Positions 1 to 6,188 of a stretch of DNA of 7,641 bases are shown here, piece by piece. This DNA is from Georgenia sp. (GTDB taxonomy: Bacteria; Actinomycetota; Actinomycetes; Actinomycetales; Actinomycetaceae). A program made the translations under genes and the position numbers. The notes under the pieces are model-generated. The model was not told the DNA's origin. It ran no database searches and saw only the letters and a program-made list of their open reading frames with translations. The stretch covers positions 1 through 7,641 of the forward strand of contig DAHVRG010000317.1 of assembly GCA_027322565.1 (NCBI GenBank). Reading direction: 5' to 3'. Within the stretch, counting starts at the first letter, position 1; each line of letters begins with the position of its first letter.

Positions 1-535
1 CCTCGGCCAGCAGCTCGATCCCGGGAGACCCGAGTACACGCTCAACCGGGCCACGGCCCACGTCGAGATCCTCAAGCTGCATGCGGACACGCCGGTCGAC
101 GACGGCGAGCTCGGCCGAATCGTCGTCACGGACCTCCACAACTACGCGATGCCGCTCATCCGCTACGACACGGGTGACCTGGGTCGCTTCGCCCTGTCGC
201 CGGACGGCTCCCCGGACCGAACCCGCCTGGCACGCGTCGAGGGGCGGACAGCCGACCAGATCTTCGACACCGAGGACCGTCCCGTCTCACCGCACATCCT
301 CGTGGCCTTCTTCTGGAGGTACCCGGGCATCCACCAGGCCCAGCTCGAACAGACCGACCGCGGCACCTACATCCTGCGCCTCAACGCCCTGCCCGACGTC
401 GCCACGGACGACATCGTGACCGAGCTCCGCGGCGTCCTCGGCGCCTCCGCTGCCGTCGCGGTCGAGCGCGTCGACGGCATCCCCGTCCTCCGGTCCGGCA
501 AGCGCCGGCCCGTGGTGAGCAGCTACCGACCATGA
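1..535 (+). CDS. PaaK/CapK-like adenylate-forming enzyme, C-terminal part (5' end outside the window)
   Basis: The reading frame is open from base 2 (first full codon) to the TGA at 533-535, giving 177 residues with no start in the window. The motif RYDTGD (residues 54-59, preceded by PLI) is the adenylate-binding core of the phenylacetate-CoA ligase branch of the ANL superfamily. It is followed by GRTADQIF and, near the C-terminus, SGKRRPVVS with Lys167, the usual position of the C-terminal catalytic lysine. Family members activate a carboxylic acid as an acyl-adenylate. The CapK-like subgroup is often found in capsule and exopolysaccharide loci, where its substrate is generally unknown. Here it sits directly upstream of a glycosyltransferase and overlaps it by four bases (ATGA), so the two are probably translationally coupled. 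A role in making or attaching an acyl group on the polysaccharide is inference, and phenylacetate degradation is unlikely in this context. The family call is firm; the substrate is unknown. Confidence 0.85.
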   Translation, partial: LGQQLDPGRPEYTLNRATAHVEILKLHADTPVDDGELGRIVVTDLHNYAMPLIRYDTGDLGRFALSPDGSPDRTRLARVEGRTADQIFDTEDRPVSPHILVAFFWRYPGIHQAQLEQTDRGTYILRLNALPDVATDDIVTELRGVLGASAAVAVERVDGIPVLRSGKRRPVVSSYRP

Positions 536-1818
536 CAACCGACCTGCCCCAGGGACCACGCGCCATGCGGATCGTCTACCTCCACCAGTACTTCAACACC
601 CGGGACGCCGCGAGCTCGATCCGCTCGTACGAGATGGCTCGCCGGCTCGTGGCCCGCGGGCACGAGGTGCACATGGTCACGACGGCGCGCGACCCGCAGC
701 ACGCGTTCCCCGGCTGGCGGGTGGAGAAGGTCGACGGGATCCGTGTCCACCGCACCTTCGTCCCCTACAGCAACCGCCTCTCCCACCGGCAGCGGCTCTC
801 GGCCTTCGCGACGTTCGCCGCGCGGGCGGGCGCCCGTGCGCGCCGGCTCCGCGGCGACGTCGTGTTCGCGAGCAGCACCCCACTGACGATCGCGCTGCCG
901 GCGCGCTGGGCACTCCTGGGGCGGTCGACCCCGCTGGTGTTCGAGGTCCGTGACCTGTGGCCCGAGGTGCCGATCGCGCTCGGCGTGCTCCGCAACCCCG
1001 TCGCCCGGACCCTGGCCTGGGGCCTGCAGCGGTTCGCCTACGCGCGCGCCGATCACATCGTCGCCCTCTCCCCCGACATGGCGGCCGGGGTCGTCGCCCG
1101 GGGCTACCCGTCCTCCCACGTCACCGTCATCCCCAACTCGGCGGACCTGGACCTGTTCACCGCCACCCCGGAGGAGGGTCGGCAGCTACGTGAGTCCTTC
1201 GACTGGCTCGGCACCCGGCCCCTGGCCGTGTACTGCGGCACGCTCGGCCGGGTAAACGACGTCGGCTACGTCGTCCGGCTGGCTCGCGAGGCGCTCTCCT
1301 CCCGCCCGGAGTACCGGTTCCTCATCATGGGTGACGGTGCCGAGCGGGAGCTCGTGCGGCGCAGGGCCGCGGAGGCCGGGGTGCTGGACCGGAACCTCTT
1401 CCTGCTCGCCCCGCGGCCGAAGACGGAGATCGGGCAGGTGTACGCCGCGGCGACCGTGTGTCTCTCCACCGTCGCCCCGGTCGAGGCACTCTGGGCGAAC
1501 AGCGCCAACAAGGTCTTCGACGCCTTCGCGGCCGGCCGCCCGGTGGCGATCAACCACCGTGGCTGGCAGGCCGACCTGCTGGAGGAGAGCGGTGCCGGCG
1601 TCGTGCTCGACCCGCACGATGCCGGCGCCGCGCTGCGCACCCTGAGCACGCTGATGGACCGTCCGGAGCAGGCACGGGCTGCCGGCCGCGCGGCCCGGCG
1701 GCTGGCGACCGACGTCTTCGCTCGTGACCTCCACGCCCAGCAGCTCGCGGCCGTGCTGGAGTCCGTCGGCCCCCGTCGGACCCGACGCCCGTCCTTCCGT
1801 GCCGAGAGCGGGACCTAG
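532..1818 (+). CDS. GT4-family glycosyltransferase (WbuB-like)
   Basis: This 428-residue GT-B enzyme would transfer an activated sugar to a lipid-linked polysaccharide intermediate on the cytoplasmic face of the membrane. The N-terminal acceptor domain opens with MRIVYLHQYF (residues 12-21), followed by a Gly-rich RLVARGHEVHMVTT stretch typical of GT4 enzymes. The C-terminal donor domain shows PNSADLDLF (from about 201), YCGTLGRVND (234-243), MGDGAE (266-271) and NSANKVFDAFAAGRP (323-337). The last motif is the nucleotide-sugar binding region seen in WbuB-type enzymes, where an Asn-rich motif replaces the first Glu of the classical EX7E. The length is normal. The ATG at 532 overlaps the preceding stop codon (ATGA), which favours coupling. 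An ATG at 565 (Met12) matches the usual family N-terminus and has a better ribosome binding site, so the true start may be there. The donor and acceptor sugars cannot be read from the sequence. Confidence 0.9.
   Translation: MTTDLPQGPRAMRIVYLHQYFNTRDAASSIRSYEMARRLVARGHEVHMVTTARDPQHAFPGWRVEKVDGIRVHRTFVPYSNRLSHRQRLSAFATFAARAGARARRLRGDVVFASSTPLTIALPARWALLGRSTPLVFEVRDLWPEVPIALGVLRNPVARTLAWGLQRFAYARADHIVALSPDMAAGVVARGYPSSHVTVIPNSADLDLFTATPEEGRQLRESFDWLGTRPLAVYCGTLGRVNDVGYVVRLAREALSSRPEYRFLIMGDGAERELVRRRAAEAGVLDRNLFLLAPRPKTEIGQVYAAATVCLSTVAPVEALWANSANKVFDAFAAGRPVAINHRGWQADLLEESGAGVVLDPHDAGAALRTLSTLMDRPEQARAAGRAARRLATDVFARDLHAQQLAAVLESVGPRRTRRPSFRAESGT
551..555 (+). promoter_or_regulatory. Alternative ribosome binding site for the glycosyltransferase start at 565
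   Basis: AGGGA lies nine bases before the ATG at 565. The protein from that ATG begins MRIVYLHQYF, the usual beginning of this GT4 group, whereas the 11 residues added by the ATG at 532 look like an unconserved extension. The sequence cannot decide between the two starts: 532 has the stop-start overlap, 565 has the better Shine-Dalgarno match and the family N-terminus. Confidence 0.4.
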
Positions 1819-1819
1819 C

Positions 1820-3085
1820 GTGCGGTCCGCCTCCGCTCCCCGTACCGCCGTGGCCGCCCACCTCCGGCACCCGGCACTCGCCCTCGTGCTGGGACAGCTG
1901 ACGACGGCGGTCACCGCCTTCGTCATGAACCTCCTGTCGTCCAATGTGCTGGCACCGGAGGATCGTGGCTTCCTCGCCTTCTTCCTCCAGCTCGCCTACG
2001 TCACGACCGTCCTCGGCCTGCTCGGCGTCGAGCGCCCGTACGCGGCGAGCCGGACGACGGCGACCTTCGCCTCCGCCTACCGGGACCTCACCGCCCTGAC
2101 CCGCACCGCGTGGGTCTGCATGGGGGCTCTCGTGCTGCTCGCCGGCGTGCTGGCCCTGCGCGGCAGCTGGCCGCTGGCGGCCCTCGCCCTCGGCAGCGCC
2201 GTCTACATGCGCGCGAACACCGCGATCCGGAAGGTCCGCATCGCCTATATCGCCAGCCGGTCGACGGGGCCGTTCGTCTCGACCCTCCTCGGGACCCAGC
2301 TCGCGCTCCTCGCCTCCGGGACCGCACTCTTCCTCCTCGACGTCGACAGCTCGGCAGCCTGGCTCGCCGCCTATGCCGCGACCGGGCTCGCCGCTCCCCT
2401 CATCGCCCGGCGGTGGAGCACGCGGGAGCCGCTCGGGCGGGACGCGTCGCCGGTCGACCTCTCGCGGGTCCGCCGGGAGGGGCTCCGGCTGCTTCCCGCG
2501 TCGTTCGGCAACACCGCCCTGCTCAAGTCCGACCGCCTGCTCCTCCCGTTCCTCTCGACCCCGGCAGAGCTGGGCCGCTACGTCGCGGTCGCAACCATCA
2601 TGGAGGTCGGCACGTGGCCCATCCAGCAGTGGGTCGACGCCTCGCTCGGGAGGTGGCGGGCCACGGGCGCCCGCGGACCTCGGCGGCGCATGGTCATGTG
2701 GGCCCTCGTCGGGGCCGTCGCGGTCACCGCGGGCCTGTGCGCCGTCACCTTCGTCGTCATCGAGCACTGGCTCCCCGCCGAGTACCGCTCGGCGCAGCGG
2801 CTGCTGCTGCCGCTCGCCGTCGGCGCGGTGCTGTACGCAGGCACCCGCATCCAGCAGGGACTGATGATCGCCCGCGGCCTGCCCGGCGCGGTCTCCGTCG
2901 CCGAGGTCTCCGGCCTGGGTGTCTCGCTGCTGCTGTACGTCGTCCTCATGCCTCGGCACGGCGCGATGGGCGCCGCCGTCGGGTCGGCCCTGGGCTACCT
3001 GGCCCTGCTCCTCGTCGCGAGCGTCATCCAGCGACGTCACGCCCGGACCCATGACGCAGAAGGTGCCGATGACGGCACGGCGTGA
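1820..3085 (+). CDS. Wzx-like polysaccharide flippase (MOP/MATE superfamily)
   Basis: A 421-residue integral membrane protein with about 12 hydrophobic segments. The first covers LALVLGQLTTAV onward and the last covers GYLALLLVASVI near the C-terminus, with Arg-rich cytoplasmic loops between segment pairs. Length and layout fit Wzx/RfbX-type transporters that flip undecaprenyl-linked repeat units to the outer face of the membrane; no single diagnostic motif proves this. The GTG at 1820 is chosen as start. It lies one base after the glycosyltransferase TAG, has CGGGA at 1809-1813 six bases upstream, and places the first membrane segment about 17 residues in. The in-frame ATG at 1724 lies inside the glycosyltransferase and would add a low-complexity Ser/Pro-rich tail. 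The next in-frame ATG, at 1925, cuts into the first membrane segment. Its place between a glycosyltransferase and a chain-length kinase supports a polysaccharide role over a drug-export MATE role. Confidence 0.82.
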   Translation: MRSASAPRTAVAAHLRHPALALVLGQLTTAVTAFVMNLLSSNVLAPEDRGFLAFFLQLAYVTTVLGLLGVERPYAASRTTATFASAYRDLTALTRTAWVCMGALVLLAGVLALRGSWPLAALALGSAVYMRANTAIRKVRIAYIASRSTGPFVSTLLGTQLALLASGTALFLLDVDSSAAWLAAYAATGLAAPLIARRWSTREPLGRDASPVDLSRVRREGLRLLPASFGNTALLKSDRLLLPFLSTPAELGRYVAVATIMEVGTWPIQQWVDASLGRWRATGARGPRRRMVMWALVGAVAVTAGLCAVTFVVIEHWLPAEYRSAQRLLLPLAVGAVLYAGTRIQQGLMIARGLPGAVSVAEVSGLGVSLLLYVVLMPRHGAMGAAVGSALGYLALLLVASVIQRRHARTHDAEGADDGTA

Positions 3086-3136
3086 CCAGGGAGGGGCCGA
3101 TGCCCTTGTGGAAGGATGCTTCGGAATGACCAGAAC

Positions 3137-3142
3137 GGGGGA
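3137..3142 (+). promoter_or_regulatory. Ribosome binding site of the Wzz/BY-kinase gene
   Basis: GGGGGA lies four bases before the ATG at 3147 in a 61-base gap (3086-3146). It supports independent initiation of this gene. No convincing -35/-10 pair was found in the gap, so the gene is probably transcribed with the upstream operon. Confidence 0.55.
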
Positions 3143-3146
3143 CTGA

Positions 3147-4622
3147 ATGGAACTGGGCGACTACCTCGACGTGCTGCGGAGCCGATGGCTCACCGTCGCC
3201 GTCACCACCCTGCTCGTGCTCGCCGCCACCGCGGCCGCCACCTTGCTCATGACGCCGCAGTACACGTCCTCGACACGGATGTTCTTCGCGGTCCAGGGCG
3301 GGGAGTCGTTCTCGGACCTGGCGCAGGGCTCGACCTTCACCGAGAAGCAGATGGCGTCCTACGCGGAGGTCGCCCAGTCACCGCTGGTGCTGCAGCCGGT
3401 CGCGGAGACGCTCAACCTCGAGGCCGACGCCCGGGAGGTGGCCCGTGCGCTCGACGTCACCGTCGCGGCCGAGACGACCATCCTCGTCATCTCCGCGACC
3501 GACGAGGATCCGGCGCTGGCCCGCGACCTCGCCAATGCGGTCGCCGACCAGCTGTCCGTCACCGTCGGTGGCCTCTCCCCCGAGCGGCCGGACGGCACGG
3601 AGTCGGTCCGCGCCACGATGCTCAGCGAGGCCGAGGTCTCGGAGTCGCCGTCGTCGCCCAACACCACCCGCAACCTCGCCCTGGGCGCCGTCCTCGGTCT
3701 GCTCCTCGGCATCGGCCTCGCGCTGCTGCGGGAGGTCCTCGACACCAAGGTGCGCAACGAGGCGGACGTCGCGGCGATCACCGATGCCACCGCCCTCGCC
3801 ACCGTGCCGGTCGACGAGTCCGCGGCCGACCACCCGGTGTTCATGCACGATGACCGGATGAGCCTGCGTGCCGAGGCCGTCCGCCGGCTCCGCACCAACC
3901 TCCAGTTCGTCGACTTCGGCGACCGCCCCAGCTCCATCGTCATCACCTCCTCCGTGCAGGGCGAGGGCAAGACGACCACGGCGATCAACCTCGCGGCCTC
4001 GCTCGCCGACGCCGGGGCACGGGTGCTCCTCGTCGACGCCGACCTGCGTCGGCCGAGCATCGCGAAGTACATGGGCTTCGAGGGCAACGTCGGGCTGACC
4101 ACGGTGCTCATCGGCCGTGCCGAGCTCGCCGACGTCGTCCAGCCCTGGCGGGACAGCTCGCTGGACGTCCTCGCCTCCGGCCAGGTGCCCCCGAACCCGA
4201 GCGAGCTGCTCGGCTCGCGCGCGATGTCGCGGCTGCTCGGCGAGCTGGCCGGCAGCTACGACGTCATCGTCATCGACAGCCCGCCGCTGCTGCCGGTCAC
4301 CGACGCGGCGGTCCTGAGCAAGCTCGTCGGTGGCGCCCTCGTCGTCGCCGGCGCCGACGGGCTCCACAAGCACCAGCTGCGCACGTCCCTGGAGGCGCTG
4401 GAGAAGGTCGACGCCCACGTGCTCGGCGTCGTCGTCAACAAGGTGCAGCGCAAGGAGCGCGACCGGTACGCCTACGAGTACTACAGCCGGGAGGAGCCCG
4501 TGCGCTCCTCCGGGTCACGTGCCTCGGGCAACGGGCGTTCCGGCCGCCGGGCCGCACCGCCCAGCCATGCCGCCAAGCGGTCGACGTGGCCCGGTGAGCG
4601 GATGACGGCCTTGCGTCGCTGA
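3147..4622 (+). CDS. Wzz-domain / bacterial tyrosine kinase fusion (polysaccharide co-polymerase, CpsCD-like)
   Basis: A 491-residue single-chain co-polymerase and BY-kinase that would set chain length and coordinate export of the polysaccharide through cyclic autophosphorylation. The Wzz part has a first membrane segment at about 15-35, an extracytoplasmic domain of roughly 140 residues, a Pro-containing approach (SPSSPNTT) and a second membrane segment at about 176-196. The cytoplasmic kinase has EX2RX2R (E243, R246, R249; EAVRRLRTNLQF), the oligomerisation motif of BY-kinases. It also has Walker A QGEGKTT with Lys275, Walker A' VLLVDADLRRP with Asp297 and Asp299, and Walker B VIVIDSPP with Asp377. 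The C-terminal tail has a tyrosine cluster RYAYEYYSR (Y441, Y443, Y445, Y446), the expected autophosphorylation site, then a basic Ser/Gly/Arg-rich end. All key residues are intact. The fused layout is usual for Actinomycetota and proteobacteria, whereas Firmicutes split it in two. No cognate phosphatase gene is visible in the window. Confidence 0.92.
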   Translation: MELGDYLDVLRSRWLTVAVTTLLVLAATAAATLLMTPQYTSSTRMFFAVQGGESFSDLAQGSTFTEKQMASYAEVAQSPLVLQPVAETLNLEADAREVARALDVTVAAETTILVISATDEDPALARDLANAVADQLSVTVGGLSPERPDGTESVRATMLSEAEVSESPSSPNTTRNLALGAVLGLLLGIGLALLREVLDTKVRNEADVAAITDATALATVPVDESAADHPVFMHDDRMSLRAEAVRRLRTNLQFVDFGDRPSSIVITSSVQGEGKTTTAINLAASLADAGARVLLVDADLRRPSIAKYMGFEGNVGLTTVLIGRAELADVVQPWRDSSLDVLASGQVPPNPSELLGSRAMSRLLGELAGSYDVIVIDSPPLLPVTDAAVLSKLVGGALVVAGADGLHKHQLRTSLEALEKVDAHVLGVVVNKVQRKERDRYAYEYYSREEPVRSSGSRASGNGRSGRRAAPPSHAAKRSTWPGERMTALRR

Positions 4623-4633
4623 GCTACGCGACG
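4614..4633. terminator. Possible bidirectional terminator across the convergent stop codons
   Basis: CGTCGC (4614-4619) and GCGACG (4628-4633) form a perfect 6-bp GC stem with the 8-base loop TGAGCTAC. The loop contains both stop codons: TGA of the kinase on the + strand (4620-4622) and TAG of the Asp-box gene on the - strand (complement of 4624-4626). There is no T-tract on either side, which is common for terminators in high-GC actinobacteria. The short stem makes chance occurrence quite possible in such GC-rich sequence. Confidence 0.35.
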
Positions 4634-5541
4634 TCGAGGACCGACACCTCGTCACCCGCCCAGAGCCACACGCCGGTTCCGCGGGCGGAGACGGCGAGGT
4701 CGCCGGTGGCCCCCGCTGCCGTGTCGAGACAGGACGGGGCGGTGACCGGTGCGCCGGTGACGTCAGTCAGCACGAAGGCGACGGCGTCCCCGCACGTGTC
4801 GGTGGCACCGGCGAGCACGTAGCCCTCGTCCGCGACACCGACGGCCGCTGCCTCCACCGGCGGTGCGGACTCCCGCCAGCCGGCCCCGCCGTCGTCGGTA
4901 AGCCGGAGGCTGCCGTCGGTGCACAGCACAGCCGCGTGGGCCGCGTCCAGGCCGGCGAGCCCGGCGACACCGCACGGTGTGTCCACCTCACCGACCGGCG
5001 CAAACATGGCGTCGCCGTCGTCCGGGTGGAGGTACCAGGACCCGACGAGGTACTCGTCGCTCGTCGTCCAGCTCGCGCCTCCGCTCGCGGAGGCCCGGTA
5101 GGTCGGCTCGCAGTCGCCTGCGCCGCCGATGACGAACAGCCGCTGCACGCCGAGGACCCGGATCCGGCCGATCGGCGCGAGCTCGAGCGGGAGCTCCTCC
5201 CAGGTCTCACCACCGTCGGTCGTGTGCTCGAGCGACCCCTGGCTCTCGCAGTCCCCCACCGTCGCCCGCCACGCGACCCGCTCGTCGGCGTCGGCCAGCA
5301 GACGCCGGGCCGGCTCGACCCGGACGGCGGGTGTCGGCAGTGGCTCGGGAGACGTCTTGGTCCGGGGCGCCGATGTCTCCTCGGCCTCGCCCTCGCGCGC
5401 TGCGGACGATGCGGACACGTCCGGCTCCTCCACGGGCGGCGGCGTCGGGCGGGTGAGCAGCAGCCCGACGAGGACGACGTTGAGGAGGACGAGGGCGCCG
5501 ACCCCCGCGAGGGAGAGCCGACGGGGTGGACGGGAGGGCAT
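4624..5541 (-). CDS. Membrane-anchored extracytoplasmic Asp-box protein (YCF48/BNR-like), function unknown
   Basis: A 305-residue protein with a basic N-terminus and one hydrophobic segment (about residues 10-30). An Asp/Glu/Pro/Ser/Thr-rich linker (about 31-75) follows, then a folded domain outside the membrane. The segment lacks a clear cleavage site or lipobox Cys, so it reads as a signal anchor. The domain carries three Asp-box-like elements of the form D/S-x-G-x-T/S-W: TTDGGETW (107-114), SASGGASW (151-158) and LTDDGGAGW (214-222). Between them are hydrophobic strand stretches such as RLFVIGG and EGYVLAG, which suggests a small or partial beta-propeller like those of YCF48 or sialidase-type repeats. 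About six cysteines (GDCES, GDCEP, DTPCG, VLCTD, DTCGD, PSCLD) could form three disulfides outside the cell. Sialidase activity is not supported, because the active-site Arg triad and Tyr are not recognisable. The ATG at 5541 is supported by GAGGTGA at 5546-5552, four bases upstream. A role in the cell wall or polysaccharide layer is inferred from context. Confidence 0.72.
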   Translation of the reverse strand: MPSRPPRRLSLAGVGALVLLNVVLVGLLLTRPTPPPVEEPDVSASSAAREGEAEETSAPRTKTSPEPLPTPAVRVEPARRLLADADERVAWRATVGDCESQGSLEHTTDGGETWEELPLELAPIGRIRVLGVQRLFVIGGAGDCEPTYRASASGGASWTTSDEYLVGSWYLHPDDGDAMFAPVGEVDTPCGVAGLAGLDAAHAAVLCTDGSLRLTDDGGAGWRESAPPVEAAAVGVADEGYVLAGATDTCGDAVAFVLTDVTGAPVTAPSCLDTAAGATGDLAVSARGTGVWLWAGDEVSVLDVA

Positions 5542-5545
5542 GGGG

Positions 5546-5552
5546 TCACCTC
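5546..5552 (-). promoter_or_regulatory. Strong ribosome binding site of the Asp-box gene
   Basis: On the - strand GAGGTGA lies four bases before the ATG at 5541, a near-perfect Shine-Dalgarno match. It decides the start against a competing ATG in another frame at 5549, which overlaps this site and opens only an Arg/Ser-rich shadow frame. The 61-base gap to the CAP gene (5542-5602) shows only a weak 6-bp inverted repeat (GGCCGT/ACGGCC) and no clear promoter, so it is probably co-transcribed with the CAP gene. Confidence 0.6.
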
Positions 5553-5602
5553 GGGAGCAGCGGACGGGGCCGTTCAGCGGGGTGCACGGCCGGGTCGGTC
5601 GG

Positions 5603-6106
5603 TCACGGACCGAGGAAGACCTGGGAACAGAGCAGCTCGCCGTCGTTCCGGACGCAGCCGATACCGAGCTCCGTGAGGCCCGGGTCGACGATGTTCGCGC
5701 GGTGGCCGGCAGAACCGAGCCATGCGTCCACGACGTCGGCGGGGCCGGCAGCGCTGCTGACGAGGTTCTCGGCGGCCGTGGTGCGGGGCGCGCAGGCGTC
5801 GATCACCGGCGCGAGGGGCGCGTGCTCGAGCTCCTCCGCCCCGACGAGCGCGGCCGCCCGCTCCAGGGCGGCCTGGCGCGCACACGGCGACTCGTCGAGC
5901 GGCCGCAACCCGCGCTCGGCGCGGGCCGCGTTGGTGAGGTCGACGAGCTCCGTGGCGTAGTCATCGACGTCCCAGGCCTCCACGGCGCCCGTGGTGGGCG
6001 CTGTCGCACCGCCCGGTGGCGGCTCGGCGGTGCCACAGCCGCCGAGGAGTGCACCCCACACGCAGGCCGCGAGCAGGGCCACTCCGCGACGTCGAGTGCG
6101 TCTCAC
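5603..6106 (-). CDS. CAP/SCP-domain lipoprotein (YkwD-like)
   Basis: A 167-residue lipoprotein. The N-terminus is basic (VRRTRRRG) and leads into a hydrophobic stretch and the lipobox LGGC, with Cys24 as the predicted lipidated residue. A short Pro/Gly/Thr-rich linker leads to a CAP domain (about 50-167) opening with YATELVDLTNAARAERGL, a typical bacterial SCP start. The conserved cavity residues are present: His95 (ELEHAP), Glu113 (AAENLVSS) and His135 (SAGHRANI). Four further cysteines (SPCARQ, DACAPR, IGCVRN, LLCSQ) could make two disulfides. The domain ends almost at the C-terminus, so this is a minimal CAP protein. The biochemical role of bacterial CAP proteins is not established. The GTG at 6106 is chosen because GGGGGAG (6114-6120) lies seven bases upstream and the lipobox is then well placed. 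The frame stays open to an ATG at 6439, but that would overlap the LPXTG gene by 251 bases and bury the signal peptide. Confidence 0.85.
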   Translation of the reverse strand: MRRTRRRGVALLAACVWGALLGGCGTAEPPPGGATAPTTGAVEAWDVDDYATELVDLTNAARAERGLRPLDESPCARQAALERAAALVGAEELEHAPLAPVIDACAPRTTAAENLVSSAAGPADVVDAWLGSAGHRANIVDPGLTELGIGCVRNDGELLCSQVFLGP

Positions 6107-6113
6107 GTCCTCA

Positions 6114-6120
6114 CTCCCCC
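6114..6120 (-). promoter_or_regulatory. Ribosome binding site that fixes the GTG start of the CAP lipoprotein
   Basis: GGGGGAG on the - strand lies seven bases before the GTG at 6106. A second match (GAGGA at 6108-6112) is only one base from the start and is probably too close to work. The site lies just downstream of the 15-bp hairpin at 6132-6166, with 11 bases between them. Confidence 0.55.
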
Positions 6121-6131
6121 GGCAGTACCGG

Positions 6132-6166
6132 CGAAGGGCCCCTGCGGAGCTCGCAGGGGCCCTTCG
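6132..6166 (-). terminator. Perfect 15-bp hairpin, likely terminator of the LPXTG gene
   Basis: CGAAGGGCCCCTGCG (6132-6146) is the exact reverse complement of CGCAGGGGCCCTTCG (6152-6166), with a 5-base loop (GAGCT as written on the + strand). It begins 22 bases after the stop codon of the LPXTG gene (6189) and has no T-tract, the I-shaped style common in actinobacteria. The only downstream gene, the CAP lipoprotein, starts 25 bases beyond it. There is therefore no room for a full promoter between hairpin and start codon. CAP expression must come from read-through, from a promoter inside or upstream of the hairpin, or from transcript processing. Confidence 0.8.
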
Positions 6167-6188
6167 GACGGTCGTGACGTACGGGGCG

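Noticed and set aside
1724..1819. Start of the flippase at the ATG at 1724.
   Set aside because: It lies inside the glycosyltransferase gene and adds 32 low-complexity residues before the first membrane segment. The GTG at 1820, one base after the stop codon, fits better.
1550..3052. A 500-codon open frame on the - strand opposite the glycosyltransferase and flippase genes.
   Set aside because: It is antisense to two well-supported genes. Its product is a low-complexity Arg/Gly/Glu/Asp-rich string with no domain pattern. Long shadow frames of this kind are expected in very GC-rich DNA.
3086..3146. A possible promoter in the gap before the Wzz/BY-kinase gene (TTGTGG near 3105 as -35).
   Set aside because: No acceptable -10 hexamer occurs 15-19 bases downstream, so only the ribosome binding site can be supported.
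5568..5591. Inverted repeat GGCCGT/ACGGCC between the CAP and Asp-box genes as a terminator.
   Set aside because: It has only six base pairs around a 12-base loop and no T-tract. In sequence this GC-rich such repeats are common by chance.
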